Of a stretch of 64,000 nucleotides of DNA, positions 34,876 through 44,858 are shown one piece after another; position 1 is the stretch's first letter, and each line of letters opens with the position of its first letter. Source of the DNA: Cyanosarcina radialis HA8281-LM2 (lineage in GTDB: Bacteria > Cyanobacteriota > Cyanobacteriia > Cyanobacteriales > CCAP-1448); assembly GCA_019359615.1 (NCBI GenBank), contig JAHHHA010000020.1, positions 1 through 64,000 on the forward strand, given 5' to 3'. The position numbers were made by a program, and so were the translations under genes. The notes beneath the pieces were generated by a model, which did no database searches, had not been told where the DNA came from, and was given only the letters and a program-made list of their open reading frames with translations.

Positions 34876-35682
34876 ATGAGTCGCATAATTGTCGTCACCT
34901 CCGGTAAGGGGGGAGTAGGCAAAACCACAGTTACAGCCAATTTGGGCATGACCATAGCGCGGTTAGGTCATCAAGTTGCCCTGGTCGATGCCGATTTCGG
35001 TTTGAGAAATTTAGACCTGCTGCTGGGCTTAGAAAACCGGGTCGTCTACACCGCCGCTGAAGTCATCATTGGCGAATGCCGATTAGAACAAGCTTTAGTC
35101 AAAGATAAACGGCAACCAGGTTTAATGTTGCTCCCAGCCACTCAAAACCGCCGAGCCGAAGCAATCAATCCCCAGCAGATGAAACAACTAATCGGCGAGC
35201 TATCGAAAATGTGTGACTACGTTTTAATCGATAGCCCCGCTGGCATTGAAATGGGATTCAAAAATGCGATCGCCGGAGCCACCGAAGCTCTTATCGTCAC
35301 CACCCCCGAAATCGCTGCCGTCCGGGATGCCGATCGAGTAGTCGGCCTGTTAGAAGCTCAAAGCGTCAAACGCATTCACTTAATCGTCAACCGTCTCCGA
35401 CCCAAAATGGTCAGAGAGAACGATATGATGTCGGTCGAAGACGTGCAAGAAATTCTCGCCGTCCCCTTAATTGGGGTCATCCCCGAAGACGAGAACGTCA
35501 TCGTTTCCACCAACCGAGGCGAACCCCTAGCTTTAGCAGATAACCTCTCTTTAGCAGGAGTGGCATTTCAAAATGTCGGTCGCCGCTTGCAAGGCGAGTC
35601 GGTCGAGTTTCTCGACCTAGATAACAACAATGAAAATTTCTTTTCCCGCATCGGCAAGGTGCTGCGAACTAAGATTTTTTAA
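34876..35682 (+). CDS. minD: septum site-determining protein MinD
   Basis: This 268-residue membrane-associated ATPase positions MinC and is released by MinE. It has the deviant Walker A GKGGVGKTTVTANLG with the signature Lys, DADFGLRNLDLLLG, DYVLIDSPAGIE, and the C-terminal amphipathic helix FFSRIGKVLRTKIF that docks on membranes. It lies 81 bases after minC and 24 before minE. Confidence 0.97.
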   Translation: MSRIIVVTSGKGGVGKTTVTANLGMTIARLGHQVALVDADFGLRNLDLLLGLENRVVYTAAEVIIGECRLEQALVKDKRQPGLMLLPATQNRRAEAINPQQMKQLIGELSKMCDYVLIDSPAGIEMGFKNAIAGATEALIVTTPEIAAVRDADRVVGLLEAQSVKRIHLIVNRLRPKMVRENDMMSVEDVQEILAVPLIGVIPEDENVIVSTNRGEPLALADNLSLAGVAFQNVGRRLQGESVEFLDLDNNNENFFSRIGKVLRTKIF

Positions 35683-35706
35683 GCTCAAGCAGGGAAAACC
35701 TGAGAC

Positions 35707-36018
35707 ATGATCGGCGAACTGATAGAACAACTTTTTTCCCGCACTGGTAACGAAAGTAGTCGCCAGCAAGTCAAGCGTCGCCTGCAACTGGTGATCGCTC
35801 ACGATCGCGCTGAACTCACTCCTCAGATGATGGAAGCCATGCGCCTAGAAATCTTAGAGGTGGTTTCTCGCTACGTGGAAATTGACACCGACGCTTTGCA
35901 GTTTTCCGTCGAAAGCAGCCAGAGAACGACCGCGCTGATTGCCAACCTCCCGATCCGACGCGTCAAAGAAATGGATATCGATTATGAAGAATTGGAAGGA
36001 GGAACTGGCGAGTGGTAA
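35707..36018 (+). CDS. minE: cell division topological specificity factor MinE
   Basis: The 103-residue MinD activator drives Min oscillation. The N-terminal MinD-binding part is followed by [27 protein letters not shown], the conserved anti-MinCD helix and dimer region. The opening [19 protein letters not shown] is typical of cyanobacteria. It is the last gene of the operon. Confidence 0.95.
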   Translation: MIGELIEQLFSRTGNESSRQQVKRRLQLVIAHDRAELTPQMMEAMRLEILEVVSRYVEIDTDALQFSVESSQRTTALIANLPIRRVKEMDIDYEELEGGTGEW

Positions 36019-36039
36019 TTGACAACCAGCCTCTAAATC

Positions 36040-36128
36040 TAGGGTGCGTATAGCCTGCGGCATGGCTACGCTAAAGCGAAGCGTTACGCACTGCTATCTA
36101 GGGATTTGCGGCCTAAGTCCCGATCGAT
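36040..36128. repeat. GGTGCGT/TAAGTCC intergenic repeat
   Basis: CTAGGGTGCGTA, ATGGCTACGCTAAAGCGAAGC and CGCACTGCTATCTAGGGAT followed by CCTAAGTCCCGATCG fill the minE-recF gap. Related pieces are at 38285-38352 and 39790-39833. Confidence 0.65.
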
Positions 36129-36202
36129 AGCTGTTTAGATTCTGCCCGCAGGTTAATGTCGATCGTTCGTTATCGATCGCCATGAGCTAGGAATGGGAAA
36201 CT

Positions 36203-37345
36203 ATGTACCTTAAAGCTATCCACCTGCGACAGTTTCGTAACTACCGAGAGCAGCAGATAGATTTCTCGGCTCCTAAAACGATTTTGGTGGGGAATAACGC
36301 TCAAGGCAAATCTAACCTGTTAGAAGCAGTAGAGTTGCTGGCCACCCTCAAAAGCCATCGAGCGACGCGCGATCGAGATCTGGTTTTAGCTGGAGAATCG
36401 GCCGGACAGATCGCCGCGACTCTAGAGCGAGCTTACGGTACTACAGATTTAACTTTAACCCTTCGTTCCCAAGGTCGGCGCACCGTCGCTCTCAATGGCG
36501 AAACCTTGAGGCGGCAAATCGACTTTCTCGGAGTTCTCAATGCCGTAGAGTTTTCTAGTTTGGATTTAGAACTGGTTAGGGGTGCGCCAGAACGCCGCCG
36601 AGCTTGGTTAGATTCTCTATTAATTCAAGTCGAACCGATCTACGCTCATATCTTGCAGCAATACAACCAAGTATTGCGCCAACGCAATGCCCTGTTAAAA
36701 GCAGCCAAAAATCAAAATGTAGAGACGTACCATGGTACGTCTCCAGAAGAATCGCAATTAGCCTTATGGGATGCCCAATTAGCTACTACTGGTACGCGAG
36801 TAACGCGCCGTCGGGCTAGAATTTTGCAGCGGTTAGCCCCCCTCGCCCAAGCTTGGCACGCCAGCATCAGCGGTCAAACCGAGGCTTTAGAAGTGAAATA
36901 CGCTCCCAACGTCAGCTTAGATCGAGACGACACCGAAAAAGTCCAACAGGCATTTTTAGAGAAAATTCAGCAACGCCGCGTACCCGAACAGCACCACGGT
37001 ACGACCTTAGTGGGACCTCATCGCGATGAAGTAGAATTGACGATCGATCGCACCCCGGCCAAAGCTTATGGCTCTCAAGGACAGCAGCGGACTTTAGTTT
37101 TAGCCCTCAAATTAGCCGAACTCAAACTGATCGAAGAAGTAGTTGGCGAACCACCATTATTACTGTTAGATGACGTGTTAGCCGAACTCGATCCCTGGCG
37201 GCAAAATCAGCTATTAGATGCCATTCAAGATCGCTTTCAAACTTTAATTACTACCACTCATTTAGGAGCTTTCGAGCCAGAGTGGTTGAAATCATCTCAA
37301 ATTCTTGCAGTTAAAGCAGGACAAATCGACTTTACAGAATTTTGA
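36203..37345 (+). CDS. recF: DNA replication and repair protein RecF, with in-frame palindrome
   Basis: This 380-residue SMC-like ATPase loads RecA at gaps together with RecO and RecR. The Walker A is GNNAQGKSNLLEAVELL, the signature region AYGSQGQQRTLVLALKLAEL, and the Walker B LLLLDDVLAELD. Between the two coiled-coil halves (about residues 173-181) the residues VETYHGTSP are encoded by a palindrome of the GTAGAGACG family (36719-36744) without loss of frame. The essential motifs are intact, so it is probably functional. Confidence 0.95.
   Translation: MYLKAIHLRQFRNYREQQIDFSAPKTILVGNNAQGKSNLLEAVELLATLKSHRATRDRDLVLAGESAGQIAATLERAYGTTDLTLTLRSQGRRTVALNGETLRRQIDFLGVLNAVEFSSLDLELVRGAPERRRAWLDSLLIQVEPIYAHILQQYNQVLRQRNALLKAAKNQNVETYHGTSPEESQLALWDAQLATTGTRVTRRRARILQRLAPLAQAWHASISGQTEALEVKYAPNVSLDRDDTEKVQQAFLEKIQQRRVPEQHHGTTLVGPHRDEVELTIDRTPAKAYGSQGQQRTLVLALKLAELKLIEEVVGEPPLLLLDDVLAELDPWRQNQLLDAIQDRFQTLITTTHLGAFEPEWLKSSQILAVKAGQIDFTEF
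36722..36743. repeat. palindromic repeat inside recF
   Basis: GAGACGTACC-AT-GGTACGTCTC is a perfect 22-base palindrome, preceded by GTA as in the intergenic copies of this family. It lies in a linker of the protein. Confidence 0.9.
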
Positions 37346-37513
37346 TAAGCATTCTCACACCTCAGAATTCGCAATTAAAAAGTGCAATAACTGTAGGTTG
37401 GGTTGACGGCAGGAAACCCAACGAACCTAACCATAATCCCTCATTAGAAACAGGGAAAAATGTTACCAATGCCCTATGTCCGCTCGGCTGAGCCTGCCGA
37501 AGCCCATGCCCCA

Positions 37514-38155
37514 TTAAGAAACTTCTGCCATCTCGATCGTCCGTCCTTCCAAGTCTTTCACCAAAAAATTCAAAGGCTTTTCCCGGCGAATTTTGTGTTT
37601 GATTCCTCGCAACTGCACCCGCATTAGTACCTGTTCCAAACAATCTTTATCGAAGCAAACATGACGCTGGCGATTGTTAGTCCCTGAATTGGCTCCAGAA
37701 ATAACGTGTAGTTGGGCATTCTTCTTGAGTTGATACCACAAACCTTGGTTCGGGCTTAACCCTTTAGCCGTAGAAGCTCCCATCGTCGCTGGCACGTACA
37801 ACGGGTCGAGGCTAGCAGTTCCCAAGCTTTGCTCGTAGTTGTAGTAGTAGTGCAAGGGGACTTCCGCCACTGGCAAATTTAGCAAACCTTCATAAAATTG
37901 CCTGGCCATCTCCAGATCCGACACCATAATCGTGTGGACTTTAGGGGCGCTTTTGAGAAACATCCACATCGCCACAGCATAGGCTGCCAACAGCATCACC
38001 ATGATGCCTTGAGTCGAAAAGAGGCTATCTAGCGGCAGAGACACCAAAAAAGCACTGTCGATCGAAGATGGAAGTAAGTCAGAAATTGGATTAACTGCTA
38101 TAGAACCGAACATAAGGAGCGTCAAGGAATAAATCAAAGGAGATCGCCATCCCAC
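37514..38155 (-). CDS. membrane-anchored glyoxalase/VOC-like protein
   Basis: The 213-residue protein has two N-terminal hydrophobic segments (SPLIYSLTLLMFGSIAV and GIMVMLLAAYAVAMWMFL). A soluble domain follows in which KVHTIMVSDLEMARQFYEGLLNLPVAEVP is a glyoxalase/VOC beta-alpha-beta start and HVCFDKDCLEQVLMRVQLRGI with FLVKDLEGRTIEMAEV is the second half. Metal ligands are not obvious, so catalytic activity is uncertain. Its start lies upstream of the sigma-like gene, on the opposite strand. Confidence 0.7.
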   Translation of the reverse strand: MGWRSPLIYSLTLLMFGSIAVNPISDLLPSSIDSAFLVSLPLDSLFSTQGIMVMLLAAYAVAMWMFLKSAPKVHTIMVSDLEMARQFYEGLLNLPVAEVPLHYYYNYEQSLGTASLDPLYVPATMGASTAKGLSPNQGLWYQLKKNAQLHVISGANSGTNNRQRHVCFDKDCLEQVLMRVQLRGIKHKIRREKPLNFLVKDLEGRTIEMAEVS

Positions 38156-38406
38156 CCATCAATTTTTTTGACTTCTGGGTAGCGGTAATAATACTACTTA
38201 TTTTATCAATTTGAAACTTAGTGTACGATCTGTCCTATCATATATTGTTTGCCAACTAAGTCAGAACTCAGTCCAACTCCCTAAATGTAGGGTGTGTTAG
38301 CACAGCGTAACGCACATCCATACATAGATTAGCCGCGTAAGTCCCCCCGATCTATCCAGGGATCGATCGCACCAATTGCCCCATCGAGCGCCAGCGAGGA
38401 AAAATC

Positions 38407-39066
38407 GTGCAAATCCCTCATTTTCCTGAAAGCCATCATCCCATCGTCAAATCGTTGTTTCACTACAGCGATCGCGAATTGCTGACGTTGTTTCAGCACT
38501 ATCCAGAGCAAGGAAAATACTTTGTCGCTATTTTCTGTCGCTATAGCGCGATCGTCTACACTCTAATGTGGTATGGATTGCGATCGCCCGTGCAGGCAGA
38601 TTACCTATTTGCTCTCACCTGGCGGCACATCTACTACGAAATGGGTGGATTAGATCCTCGCAAGTTTAGCACCAATAACAACTATTCGTTTCAAAGCTGG
38701 TTAGTCGAAATGGCGGCTATTTGCGTCAACCAAGTAGAAATGCCCCCAGCAGAATTAATTCATTACTCCCTTTCAACTGCTTCGCCGCCGCTGTGGTGCT
38801 ACTTAGAACAATCTTTAGTGGAACTACCAGATCGTCAGAGACTGATGGTATTGCTAGCGCAAACGTTTCACTGGAGCGAAGCCCAAATTGCCGCTTATCT
38901 TCAGACTGAGGGAGAAGAAATTGCTCTACCTGAAGTCAGCAAAGAACTACAGCAAGGATATCAGCGACTAGAAGCGGCTTTACCAGATGACGTTCGCCAA
39001 ATTTATCTTTCAGAAAACCCCAAACTTTCGATCGCAGAACCCAAAGTTAATGCTGTGGTTAGCTAG
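38407..39066 (+). CDS. sigma-70-like (ECF-type) protein, divergent
   Basis: This 219-residue soluble protein starts from GTG. The opening QIPHFPESHHPIVKSLFHYSDRELLTLFQ and CRYSAIVYTLMW look like a divergent sigma region 2. LVELPDRQRLMVLLAQTFHWSEAQIAAYL resembles region 4 (proteins that read LP.xxR.vl.L....ws..EIA..L). Whether it binds RNA polymerase is inferred from this only. Very similar proteins are widespread in cyanobacteria as I recall. Confidence 0.6.
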   Translation: MQIPHFPESHHPIVKSLFHYSDRELLTLFQHYPEQGKYFVAIFCRYSAIVYTLMWYGLRSPVQADYLFALTWRHIYYEMGGLDPRKFSTNNNYSFQSWLVEMAAICVNQVEMPPAELIHYSLSTASPPLWCYLEQSLVELPDRQRLMVLLAQTFHWSEAQIAAYLQTEGEEIALPEVSKELQQGYQRLEAALPDDVRQIYLSENPKLSIAEPKVNAVVS

Positions 39067-39183
39067 AAAATAAGAGTTCGGAATTCGGAATTCGGAATTC
39101 GGAATTAATAAATTCTCCCCTCACCCCTCCCCGTGTCTCCCCTCTCCGCGTCCCCTCTTCGCTCTCCCCTTTTCATCAGATCT

Positions 39184-39510
39184 ATGCCCAAAACATATAC
39201 CGTTGAAATTCAACATCAAGGCAGCACTTACACCATTGATGCTCCAGAAGATTTAACCGTTCTTCGCGCTGCTGCTGAAGCTGGAATAGATTTACCTAAC
39301 TCTTGTAACGCGGGCGTGTGTACGACTTGCGCCGCTAAGATCCTCCAAGGAAACGTAGATCAAAGCGATGGGATGGGTGTCAGTCGAGAACTGCAGGCCC
39401 AAGGTTATGCCTTATTGTGCGTTGCTTATCCTCGATCGAATCTCAAAATTGAGAGCGGCAAAGAAGACGAAGTGTACGAGTTACAATTCGGTCAGTTTCA
39501 AAAGCATTAG
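39184..39510 (+). CDS. plant-type 2Fe-2S ferredoxin
   Basis: The 108-residue electron carrier starts at MPKTYTVEIQHQGSTY. The cluster ligands lie in PNSCNAGVCTTCAAKI (C-x4-C-x2-C) and ALLCVAYP. The C-terminal extension (EDEVYELQFGQFQ) is longer than in the main photosynthetic PetF, so it is probably a minor ferredoxin. The frame is open upstream in a C-rich tract, but the ATG at 39184 is preferred. GGAATTC tandem units (39077-39105) precede it. Confidence 0.9.
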   Translation: MPKTYTVEIQHQGSTYTIDAPEDLTVLRAAAEAGIDLPNSCNAGVCTTCAAKILQGNVDQSDGMGVSRELQAQGYALLCVAYPRSNLKIESGKEDEVYELQFGQFQKH

Positions 39511-39532
39511 CGATCGACGAAGAATACCACCT

Positions 39533-39560
39533 GTAGGGGCGCAATGCATTGCGCCCCTAC
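39533..39560. repeat. palindromic repeat, GTAGGGGCGCAATG
   Basis: A perfect 28-base palindrome lies 22 bases after the ferredoxin stop. It is nearly the same as 28375-28402. Confidence 0.9.
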
Positions 39561-40059
39561 CATATGTGATGGTGGTGGGATTAATCTCCCAGCGATCTTC
39601 ATTGTTGCTGGCGATCGCCAACAAGTTTACAAACCTAGACAATTGCTCGATAATAGTTTATATTGATCGATCGTGGTCAAAATTCCTAGCAACCTCGATT
39701 GTTTCGAGTGGTTAGAGTCTTGCCTGTTTAGGTAACACTCGCTCTGCTGAGAATATACATATAAGCGTACTTTCAGCAAACCTTCGCACTGCTATCTCGT
39801 TAGGATACTGAGCGGTCAATCCCTTAAGTCCGAGCGGAACTTTGCCAAGCTATTAGCTAGTGCCTCAGATTGTTAGCAAAGACCTAAAATTTAATAATTG
39901 TCACGTAACCTGGCAAAACTACTACTTGCTGTTCGTCAAATAGAAGCAGCAAGTCGATTTCCGTCGCCAAGCGATCGGGCGATCGACCAAGTAGGAAAAC
40001 GCGAGTTACTCGAACAAATATTATCCGTCTCGATCTTTACTCGAAATGGGAGATTTTCG
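39561..40059. other. leader region before rplC
   Basis: About 500 bases carry no supported gene; a frame beginning at 39898 merely extends rplC upstream. A repeat piece (CGCACTGCTATCT ... TTAAGTCC) lies at 39790-39833. The long leader probably holds the ribosomal operon promoter, but I could not identify boxes with confidence. Confidence 0.4.
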
Positions 40060-40695
40060 ATGTCTGTCGGTATTCTCGGCACCAAACTTGGCATGACCCA
40101 GGTATTTGACGAAGCAGGTAAAGCAATTCCTGTGACCGTAATTCAAGCGGGCCCTTGCACGGTAACGCAAATCAAAACCAAGCAGACGGACGGATATACA
40201 TCCATCCAGCTTGGCTATCAACAAGTGAAAGAAAAGGCCCTAAACAAGCCAGAACTAGGACACTTGAAAAAGTCTGAAGCCTCACCCTTGCGACACCTGC
40301 AAGAATATCGGCTCGACGATCCTAGCGGCTTTGAGCTAGGTCAGGAAATCAAAGCCGATATATTCAGCGCTGGTCAAATGGTCGATGTTTGCGGTACTAG
40401 CATCGGTCGAGGCTTTGCTGGCTATCAAAAGCGACTCAACTTCAAACGCGGGCCGATGTCTCACGGTTCCAAAAACCATCGGTTGCCCGGTTCCATCGGC
40501 CCTGGAACTACCCCCGGACGGGTCTATCCTGGAAAGCGGATGGCCGGACAATTGGGTAACAAGCGCGTCACCATTCGCAAGTTAGCTGTAGTGCGGGTAG
40601 ATGGCGATCGCAATTTATTGTTGGTCAAAGGAGCAGTACCCGGCAAACCAGGGGCGCTGTTGAGAATCGTGCCTGCTAAAAAAGTAGGTCGATAG
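40060..40695 (+). CDS. rplC: 50S ribosomal protein L3
   Basis: The 211-residue L3 starts at ATG with GGGAG upstream ([20 protein letters not shown]). It ends in [22 protein letters not shown] and has the [21 protein letters not shown] loop that reaches the peptidyl transferase centre. It is the first gene of the super-operon, as in other cyanobacteria where rpsJ is elsewhere. GTCAAAA heptamers and GACAACT units fill the gap to rplD. Confidence 0.97.
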   Translation: MSVGILGTKLGMTQVFDEAGKAIPVTVIQAGPCTVTQIKTKQTDGYTSIQLGYQQVKEKALNKPELGHLKKSEASPLRHLQEYRLDDPSGFELGQEIKADIFSAGQMVDVCGTSIGRGFAGYQKRLNFKRGPMSHGSKNHRLPGSIGPGTTPGRVYPGKRMAGQLGNKRVTIRKLAVVRVDGDRNLLLVKGAVPGKPGALLRIVPAKKVGR

Positions 40696-40696
40696 G

Positions 40697-40813
40697 CAAG
40701 TCAAAAGTCAAAAGTCAAAAGTCAAAAATAATACCTGCTCATCGATCGCTAACAACTAACGGTTAATGACAACTGACAACTGACAACTGACAACTGACAA
40801 CTGACAACTGACA
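40697..40813 (+). repeat. two tandem repeat arrays between rplC and rplD
   Basis: Four units of AGTCAAA(A) are at 40698-40727, followed by seven units of the heptamer GACAACT at about 40768-40813. Both are heptamer STRRs. Confidence 0.9.
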
Positions 40814-40830
40814 AAGGACTAAAAATTATT

Positions 40831-41463
40831 ATGGTTAGCTGTACGGTCAAAAATTGGCAAGGCGAAGAAGTAGGAGAAGCCGCTTTAGATTTCAAAGTAG
40901 CTAAACCCGAAAATGCCTCTCACATCGTCCATCGAGCGTTAGTGCGCCAAATGGAAAACGCTCGTCAAGGTACGGTCAGTACCAAGACCAGAGCCGAAGT
41001 CAGAGGGGGAGGTCGAAAACCCTGGCGGCAAAAAGGTACGGGTCGCGCTCGTGCTGGTTCGATCCGTTCTCCGCTATGGCGCGGTGGCGGTGTCATCTTC
41101 GGACCGAAGCCGAGAGACTTTGAAGTCAAGATGAACCGGAAGGAAAGGCGCTTGGCCTTAAGAACTGCCTTCCAAAGCCGGACTGATGACTTGGTGGTAG
41201 TCGAAGAATTTGCCGACCAATTGCCCCGGCCGAAAACCAAAGAATTAGTAGGAGCGATCGCCCGTTGGGGAATCGAGCCAGAAAGAAAAATCTTGTTGAT
41301 CGTCTCTGAAAAAGAGGAAAACGTTTATCTATCAGCCCGCAACTTGCCTAGACTCAAACTCATTTTAGCGACTAACCTCAACGTTTACGACGTGCTTTGG
41401 GCTGACAAAATCGTCACCACAGCCCAAGCTCTTGCCAAAATCCAGGAGGTTTACAGTGACTAA
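40831..41463 (+). CDS. rplD: 50S ribosomal protein L4
   Basis: The 210-residue protein has the [25 protein letters not shown] opening and the basic loop [21 protein letters not shown] that enters the exit tunnel. Its last codons overlap the GTG start of rplW by 8 bases. In many bacteria L4 also regulates its operon; nothing here shows that. Confidence 0.97.
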   Translation: MVSCTVKNWQGEEVGEAALDFKVAKPENASHIVHRALVRQMENARQGTVSTKTRAEVRGGGRKPWRQKGTGRARAGSIRSPLWRGGGVIFGPKPRDFEVKMNRKERRLALRTAFQSRTDDLVVVEEFADQLPRPKTKELVGAIARWGIEPERKILLIVSEKEENVYLSARNLPRLKLILATNLNVYDVLWADKIVTTAQALAKIQEVYSD

Positions 41464-41758
41464 GGTTAACCCCCGCGACTTGCCCGATTTGATCCATCGC
41501 CCCCTGGTGACAGAGAAAGCCACCATCTTGCTCGAAAAAAACAAATACGTGTTTGAAGTCGTTCCCAAAGCTACCAAACCAGATATCAAAGCAGCAATTG
41601 AAAGTTTATTTGACGTGAAGGTAGTAAGCGTCAATACGATGCGTCTACCCAGAAAGAAGAAGCGGGTTGGCAGGTTTGTAGGATACAAACCCCAATACAA
41701 AAAAGCGATCGTCACCCTGCAACCGGGCGATAAGATCGCTCTCTTCCCCGACGTATAA
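41456..41758 (+). CDS. rplW: 50S ribosomal protein L23
   Basis: The 100-residue protein starts at GTG ([22 protein letters not shown]) with CAGGAGGT upstream, inside the end of rplD. It shows [32 protein letters not shown] and the L23 ending [13 protein letters not shown]23 sits at the exit tunnel rim, docking SRP and trigger factor. A tandem array of CACACTTAACACTC units follows. Confidence 0.96.
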   Translation: MTKVNPRDLPDLIHRPLVTEKATILLEKNKYVFEVVPKATKPDIKAAIESLFDVKVVSVNTMRLPRKKKRVGRFVGYKPQYKKAIVTLQPGDKIALFPDV

Positions 41759-41839
41759 GAGGCGTAGCAGCAGAGAAGGAGACTCAGAAAACTCTGAACT
41801 CCACACTCCACACTTAACACTCCACACTTAACACTTCTT

Positions 41840-42703
41840 ATGGGCACTCGTTCTTATCGACCATATACCCCTAGCACTCGCCAACTAACAATTTCAGATT
41901 TCGCTGAAATTACTAAAAGCGAGCCAGAAAAATCTCTTACCAAATTCAAGCACCGCTCTAAAGGGCGCAACAACCGAGGCGTAATCACTAGCCGCCGTCG
42001 GGGTGGAGGCCACAAGCGCCTCTACCGCCAGATCGACTTTAAGCGCGACAAACACAACATTCCAGCTAAAGTAGCTGCGATCGAATACGATCCCAATCGC
42101 AACGCTAGACTCGCCCTGCTTTATTACCAAGATGGAGAAAAACGCTATATCCTCCATCCTGCGGGGTTAGAAGTTGGCACTACCATCTTTTCCGGTCCGG
42201 ATTCTCCCCTGGAAATCGGTAACGCTCTGCCTCTAGCTAATATCCCTTTAGGTAGCAGCGTCCATAACGTCGAAATGACTGCGGGCAAAGGCGGACAAAT
42301 AGTTCGATCGGCTGGTGCTACCGCCCAAGTAGTAGCGAAAGAAGGAAACTACGTCACCTTAAAATTGCCTTCAGGAGAAATTCGGATGGTGCGCCGCGAG
42401 TGCTATGCCACCCTCGGTCAAGTAGGTAACGTCGAGGCCAGAAACTTAAGCGCTGGTAAAGCTGGGAGAAATCGCTGGAAGGGTCGCCGTCCTAAGGTCA
42501 GAGGTAGCGTCATGAATCCTGTCGATCATCCCCATGGTGGCGGTGAAGGCCGGGCCCCTATCGGCAGAAGCGGGCCGGTTACTCCTTGGGGCAAACCGAC
42601 TCTGGGATACAAAACTCGCAAGCCGAAGAAAGCTAGCAGTAAATTAATCGTTCGTCGTCGGCGCAAATCTTCCAAACGCGGTCGCGGCGGTCGTCAGTCC
42701 TAA
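41840..42703 (+). CDS. rplB: 50S ribosomal protein L2
   Basis: The 287-residue protein needed for peptidyl transfer and subunit joining. Motifs: [35 protein letters not shown], the [21 protein letters not shown] block and the conserved [17 protein letters not shown] with its functional His. The gap before the ATG is a tandem repeat, with no Shine-Dalgarno. Confidence 0.98.
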   Translation: MGTRSYRPYTPSTRQLTISDFAEITKSEPEKSLTKFKHRSKGRNNRGVITSRRRGGGHKRLYRQIDFKRDKHNIPAKVAAIEYDPNRNARLALLYYQDGEKRYILHPAGLEVGTTIFSGPDSPLEIGNALPLANIPLGSSVHNVEMTAGKGGQIVRSAGATAQVVAKEGNYVTLKLPSGEIRMVRRECYATLGQVGNVEARNLSAGKAGRNRWKGRRPKVRGSVMNPVDHPHGGGEGRAPIGRSGPVTPWGKPTLGYKTRKPKKASSKLIVRRRRKSSKRGRGGRQS

Positions 42704-42803
42704 AGAATGATGAATGCTGAATTATGAATTATGAAGGAAAGCGGTTATTTCATAACTCATAATTCTTTAATCGATCGCTCAGTACACTCTACGCTCTAAA
42801 AAT

Positions 42804-43082
42804 ATGGGTCGTTCTCTCAAAAAAGGGCCGTTCGTGGCCGATAGCTTGTTGAAAAAAATTGAAGCCCTAAACGTTAAAGGCGAAAAACAGGTAATCAAAA
42901 CCTGGTCGAGAGCCTCAACGATTTTGCCGCAGATGGTAGGTCATACGATCGCCATTCATAACGGTCGCCAACACGTACCGATTTACATCAGCGATCAGAT
43001 GGTAGGACACAAGTTAGGCGAATTTGCCCCCACGCGTACCTTTAGAGGACACGCTAAGGGAGATAAGAAAGCAGGTCGATAG
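42804..43082 (+). CDS. rpsS: 30S ribosomal protein S19
   Basis: The 92-residue protein in the small-subunit head, next to S13. It reads [56 protein letters not shown] repeat-rich 100-base gap separates it from rplB. Confidence 0.97.
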   Translation: MGRSLKKGPFVADSLLKKIEALNVKGEKQVIKTWSRASTILPQMVGHTIAIHNGRQHVPIYISDQMVGHKLGEFAPTRTFRGHAKGDKKAGR

Positions 43083-43150
43083 ACAAGTCAAAAGTCAAAA
43101 GTCAAAAATAACTTACTGTTGACAATTGACGACTGACTAGGAGATAAATT

Positions 43151-43507
43151 ATGGCATTAGATACTACTCAAGAAACTAAAGCGATCGCTCGCTTCGTGCG
43201 GATGTCGCCCTATAAGGTGCGACGGGTGTTAGATCAAATTCGGGGGCGTTCTTACCGCGAAGCCCTAATCGTGCTGGAATTTATGCCTTATCGGGCTTGC
43301 GAACCCGTATTGAAAGTCTTGCGTTCCGCAGTGGCTAACGCCGAGCATAATTCCGGTCTGGACCCGACTAAGTTGGTAGTTTCCCAAGCTTATGCCGATG
43401 GCGGCCCGGCTTTGAAACGCTTCCGGCCTCGCGCTCAAGGTCGGGCATATAAAATTCGCAAGCCGACTTGCCACATTACCGTAGCGGTAGCAGAAGCGGC
43501 AGATTGA
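43151..43507 (+). CDS. rplV: 50S ribosomal protein L22
   Basis: The 118-residue protein with a hairpin that lines the exit tunnel. [25 protein letters not shown] and the [20 protein letters not shown] hairpin are diagnostic. AGGAGAT is just before the ATG. GTCAAAA heptamers (43084-43107) precede. Confidence 0.97.
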   Translation: MALDTTQETKAIARFVRMSPYKVRRVLDQIRGRSYREALIVLEFMPYRACEPVLKVLRSAVANAEHNSGLDPTKLVVSQAYADGGPALKRFRPRAQGRAYKIRKPTCHITVAVAEAAD

Positions 43508-43560
43508 GCAGCAAAATTTGTTGAAACCAAGAAATCCATTTTTTCTTTTTGGGGGCATTC

Positions 43561-44292
43561 GTGGGACAAAAAATTCATCCAATTGGGTTTCGACTTGGGA
43601 TTACGCAAGAACACAGATCGCGATGGTTTGCCGATCCCAAACGTTACCCAGAACTATTACAAGAAGATTTCAAAATCAGACAGCATATTGCTAAAGATGA
43701 CACCTTGGGCAAAGCTGGAATTTCTCAAGTGCGGATCGAACGCAAAGCCGACCAAATCGATTTAGAAATCCACACCGCTAGACCGGGGGTAGTAGTCGGT
43801 CGCAGCGGCAGCGGCATTGAAAAATTGCGTACCGATTTGCAAGCGGCCCTTGGCAGCAATCGCCAAATTCGGGTCAATGTCATCGAAGTTACCCAACCAG
43901 ATGCTAATGCCGAATTGATTGCTGAGTATATCGCCCAGCAGCTAGAACGCCGGGTTTCTTTTCGCCGCGTCGTGCGTCAAGCCATCCAGCGGGCCCAAAA
44001 GGCCGAAGTACAAGGAATTAAAATCCAAGTCAGCGGGCGCTTGAACGGGGCTGAAATCGCTCGCACCGAATGGACTCGCGAAGGCAGAGTGCCGCTCCAT
44101 ACCCTCAGAGCCAACATCGACTACTCTTACCGTACAGCTAAAACCATCTACGGCATTTTGGGAGTCAAAGTTTGGATTTTTAAAGGCGAAGTCATTCCCG
44201 GTCAGGAAGAACAGCCAGCCACCACTCAACCGCAGCCCAAGCGCCGCCAACAGCGTCGCCGCCAGCAATTTGAAGATCGATCGAATGAGTAG
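43561..44292 (+). CDS. rpsC: 30S ribosomal protein S3
   Basis: The 243-residue protein starts at GTG ([18 protein letters not shown]). The KH domain carries [16 protein letters not shown] and the C-terminal half [13 protein letters not shown]. The tail ([14 protein letters not shown]) is lysine/arginine/glutamine-rich, as in cyanobacteria. Three codons upstream an ATA-like in-frame extension is not needed. Confidence 0.97.
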   Translation: MGQKIHPIGFRLGITQEHRSRWFADPKRYPELLQEDFKIRQHIAKDDTLGKAGISQVRIERKADQIDLEIHTARPGVVVGRSGSGIEKLRTDLQAALGSNRQIRVNVIEVTQPDANAELIAEYIAQQLERRVSFRRVVRQAIQRAQKAEVQGIKIQVSGRLNGAEIARTEWTREGRVPLHTLRANIDYSYRTAKTIYGILGVKVWIFKGEVIPGQEEQPATTQPQPKRRQQRRRQQFEDRSNE

Positions 44293-44342
44293 AAAGAGGG
44301 CGGAGAGAGCGGAGAGAGCAAAGAGGGCGGAGATAAAGGGAA

Positions 44343-44433
44343 CTTTTAACTCCTGAACTCCTAAACTCCTAAACTCCTGAACTCCTGAACTTCTGAACTC
44401 CTGAACTTCTGAACTCCTGAACTCCTGAATTTA
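44343..44433 (+). repeat. CTCCTGAA tandem repeat between rpsC and rplP
   Basis: About eleven units of the heptamer family ACTCCTGA / ACTTCTGA run up to 2-3 bases before the ATG of rplP, leaving no room for a ribosome-binding site. Confidence 0.9.
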
Positions 44434-44435
44434 TC

Positions 44436-44855
44436 ATGCTCAGTCCTAGAAGAACAAAATTTCGGAAACAGCAGCGCGGGCGGATGACCGGGCTAGCACT
44501 GCGGGGCAGCGACATCAACTTTGGTGACTTCGCGCTCCAGGCTACCGAGCCAGCTTGGATTACCTCGCGGCAAATCGAAGCCAGCCGTCGAGCCATGACT
44601 AGATACATTCGTCGGGGTGGCAAAATTTGGATTCGAGTTTTCCCCGACAAACCCGTAACTATGCGTCCGGCGGAAACCCGTATGGGTTCCGGTAAAGGTT
44701 CGCCTGAGTTTTGGGTAGCAGTAGTCAAGCCAGGGCGGATTCTGTTCGAGATTGCTGGCGTACCGGAAGAAACTGCTCGCGAAGCCATGCGCTTAGCTTC
44801 TCACAAGCTGCCGATTAAAACTAAATTCATCACTCGCGAACAAGAGACGGTTTAG
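44436..44855 (+). CDS. rplP: 50S ribosomal protein L16
   Basis: The 139-residue tRNA-contacting large-subunit protein. It reads [40 protein letters not shown] and [20 protein letters not shown]. Translation starts right against a tandem-repeat tract. Confidence 0.97.
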   Translation: MLSPRRTKFRKQQRGRMTGLALRGSDINFGDFALQATEPAWITSRQIEASRRAMTRYIRRGGKIWIRVFPDKPVTMRPAETRMGSGKGSPEFWVAVVKPGRILFEIAGVPEETAREAMRLASHKLPIKTKFITREQETV

Positions 44856-44858
44856 ATT

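Noticed and set aside
39898-40059. 54-codon N-terminal extension of rplC
   Set aside because: L3 begins [11 protein letters not shown], and GGGAG lies just before that ATG.
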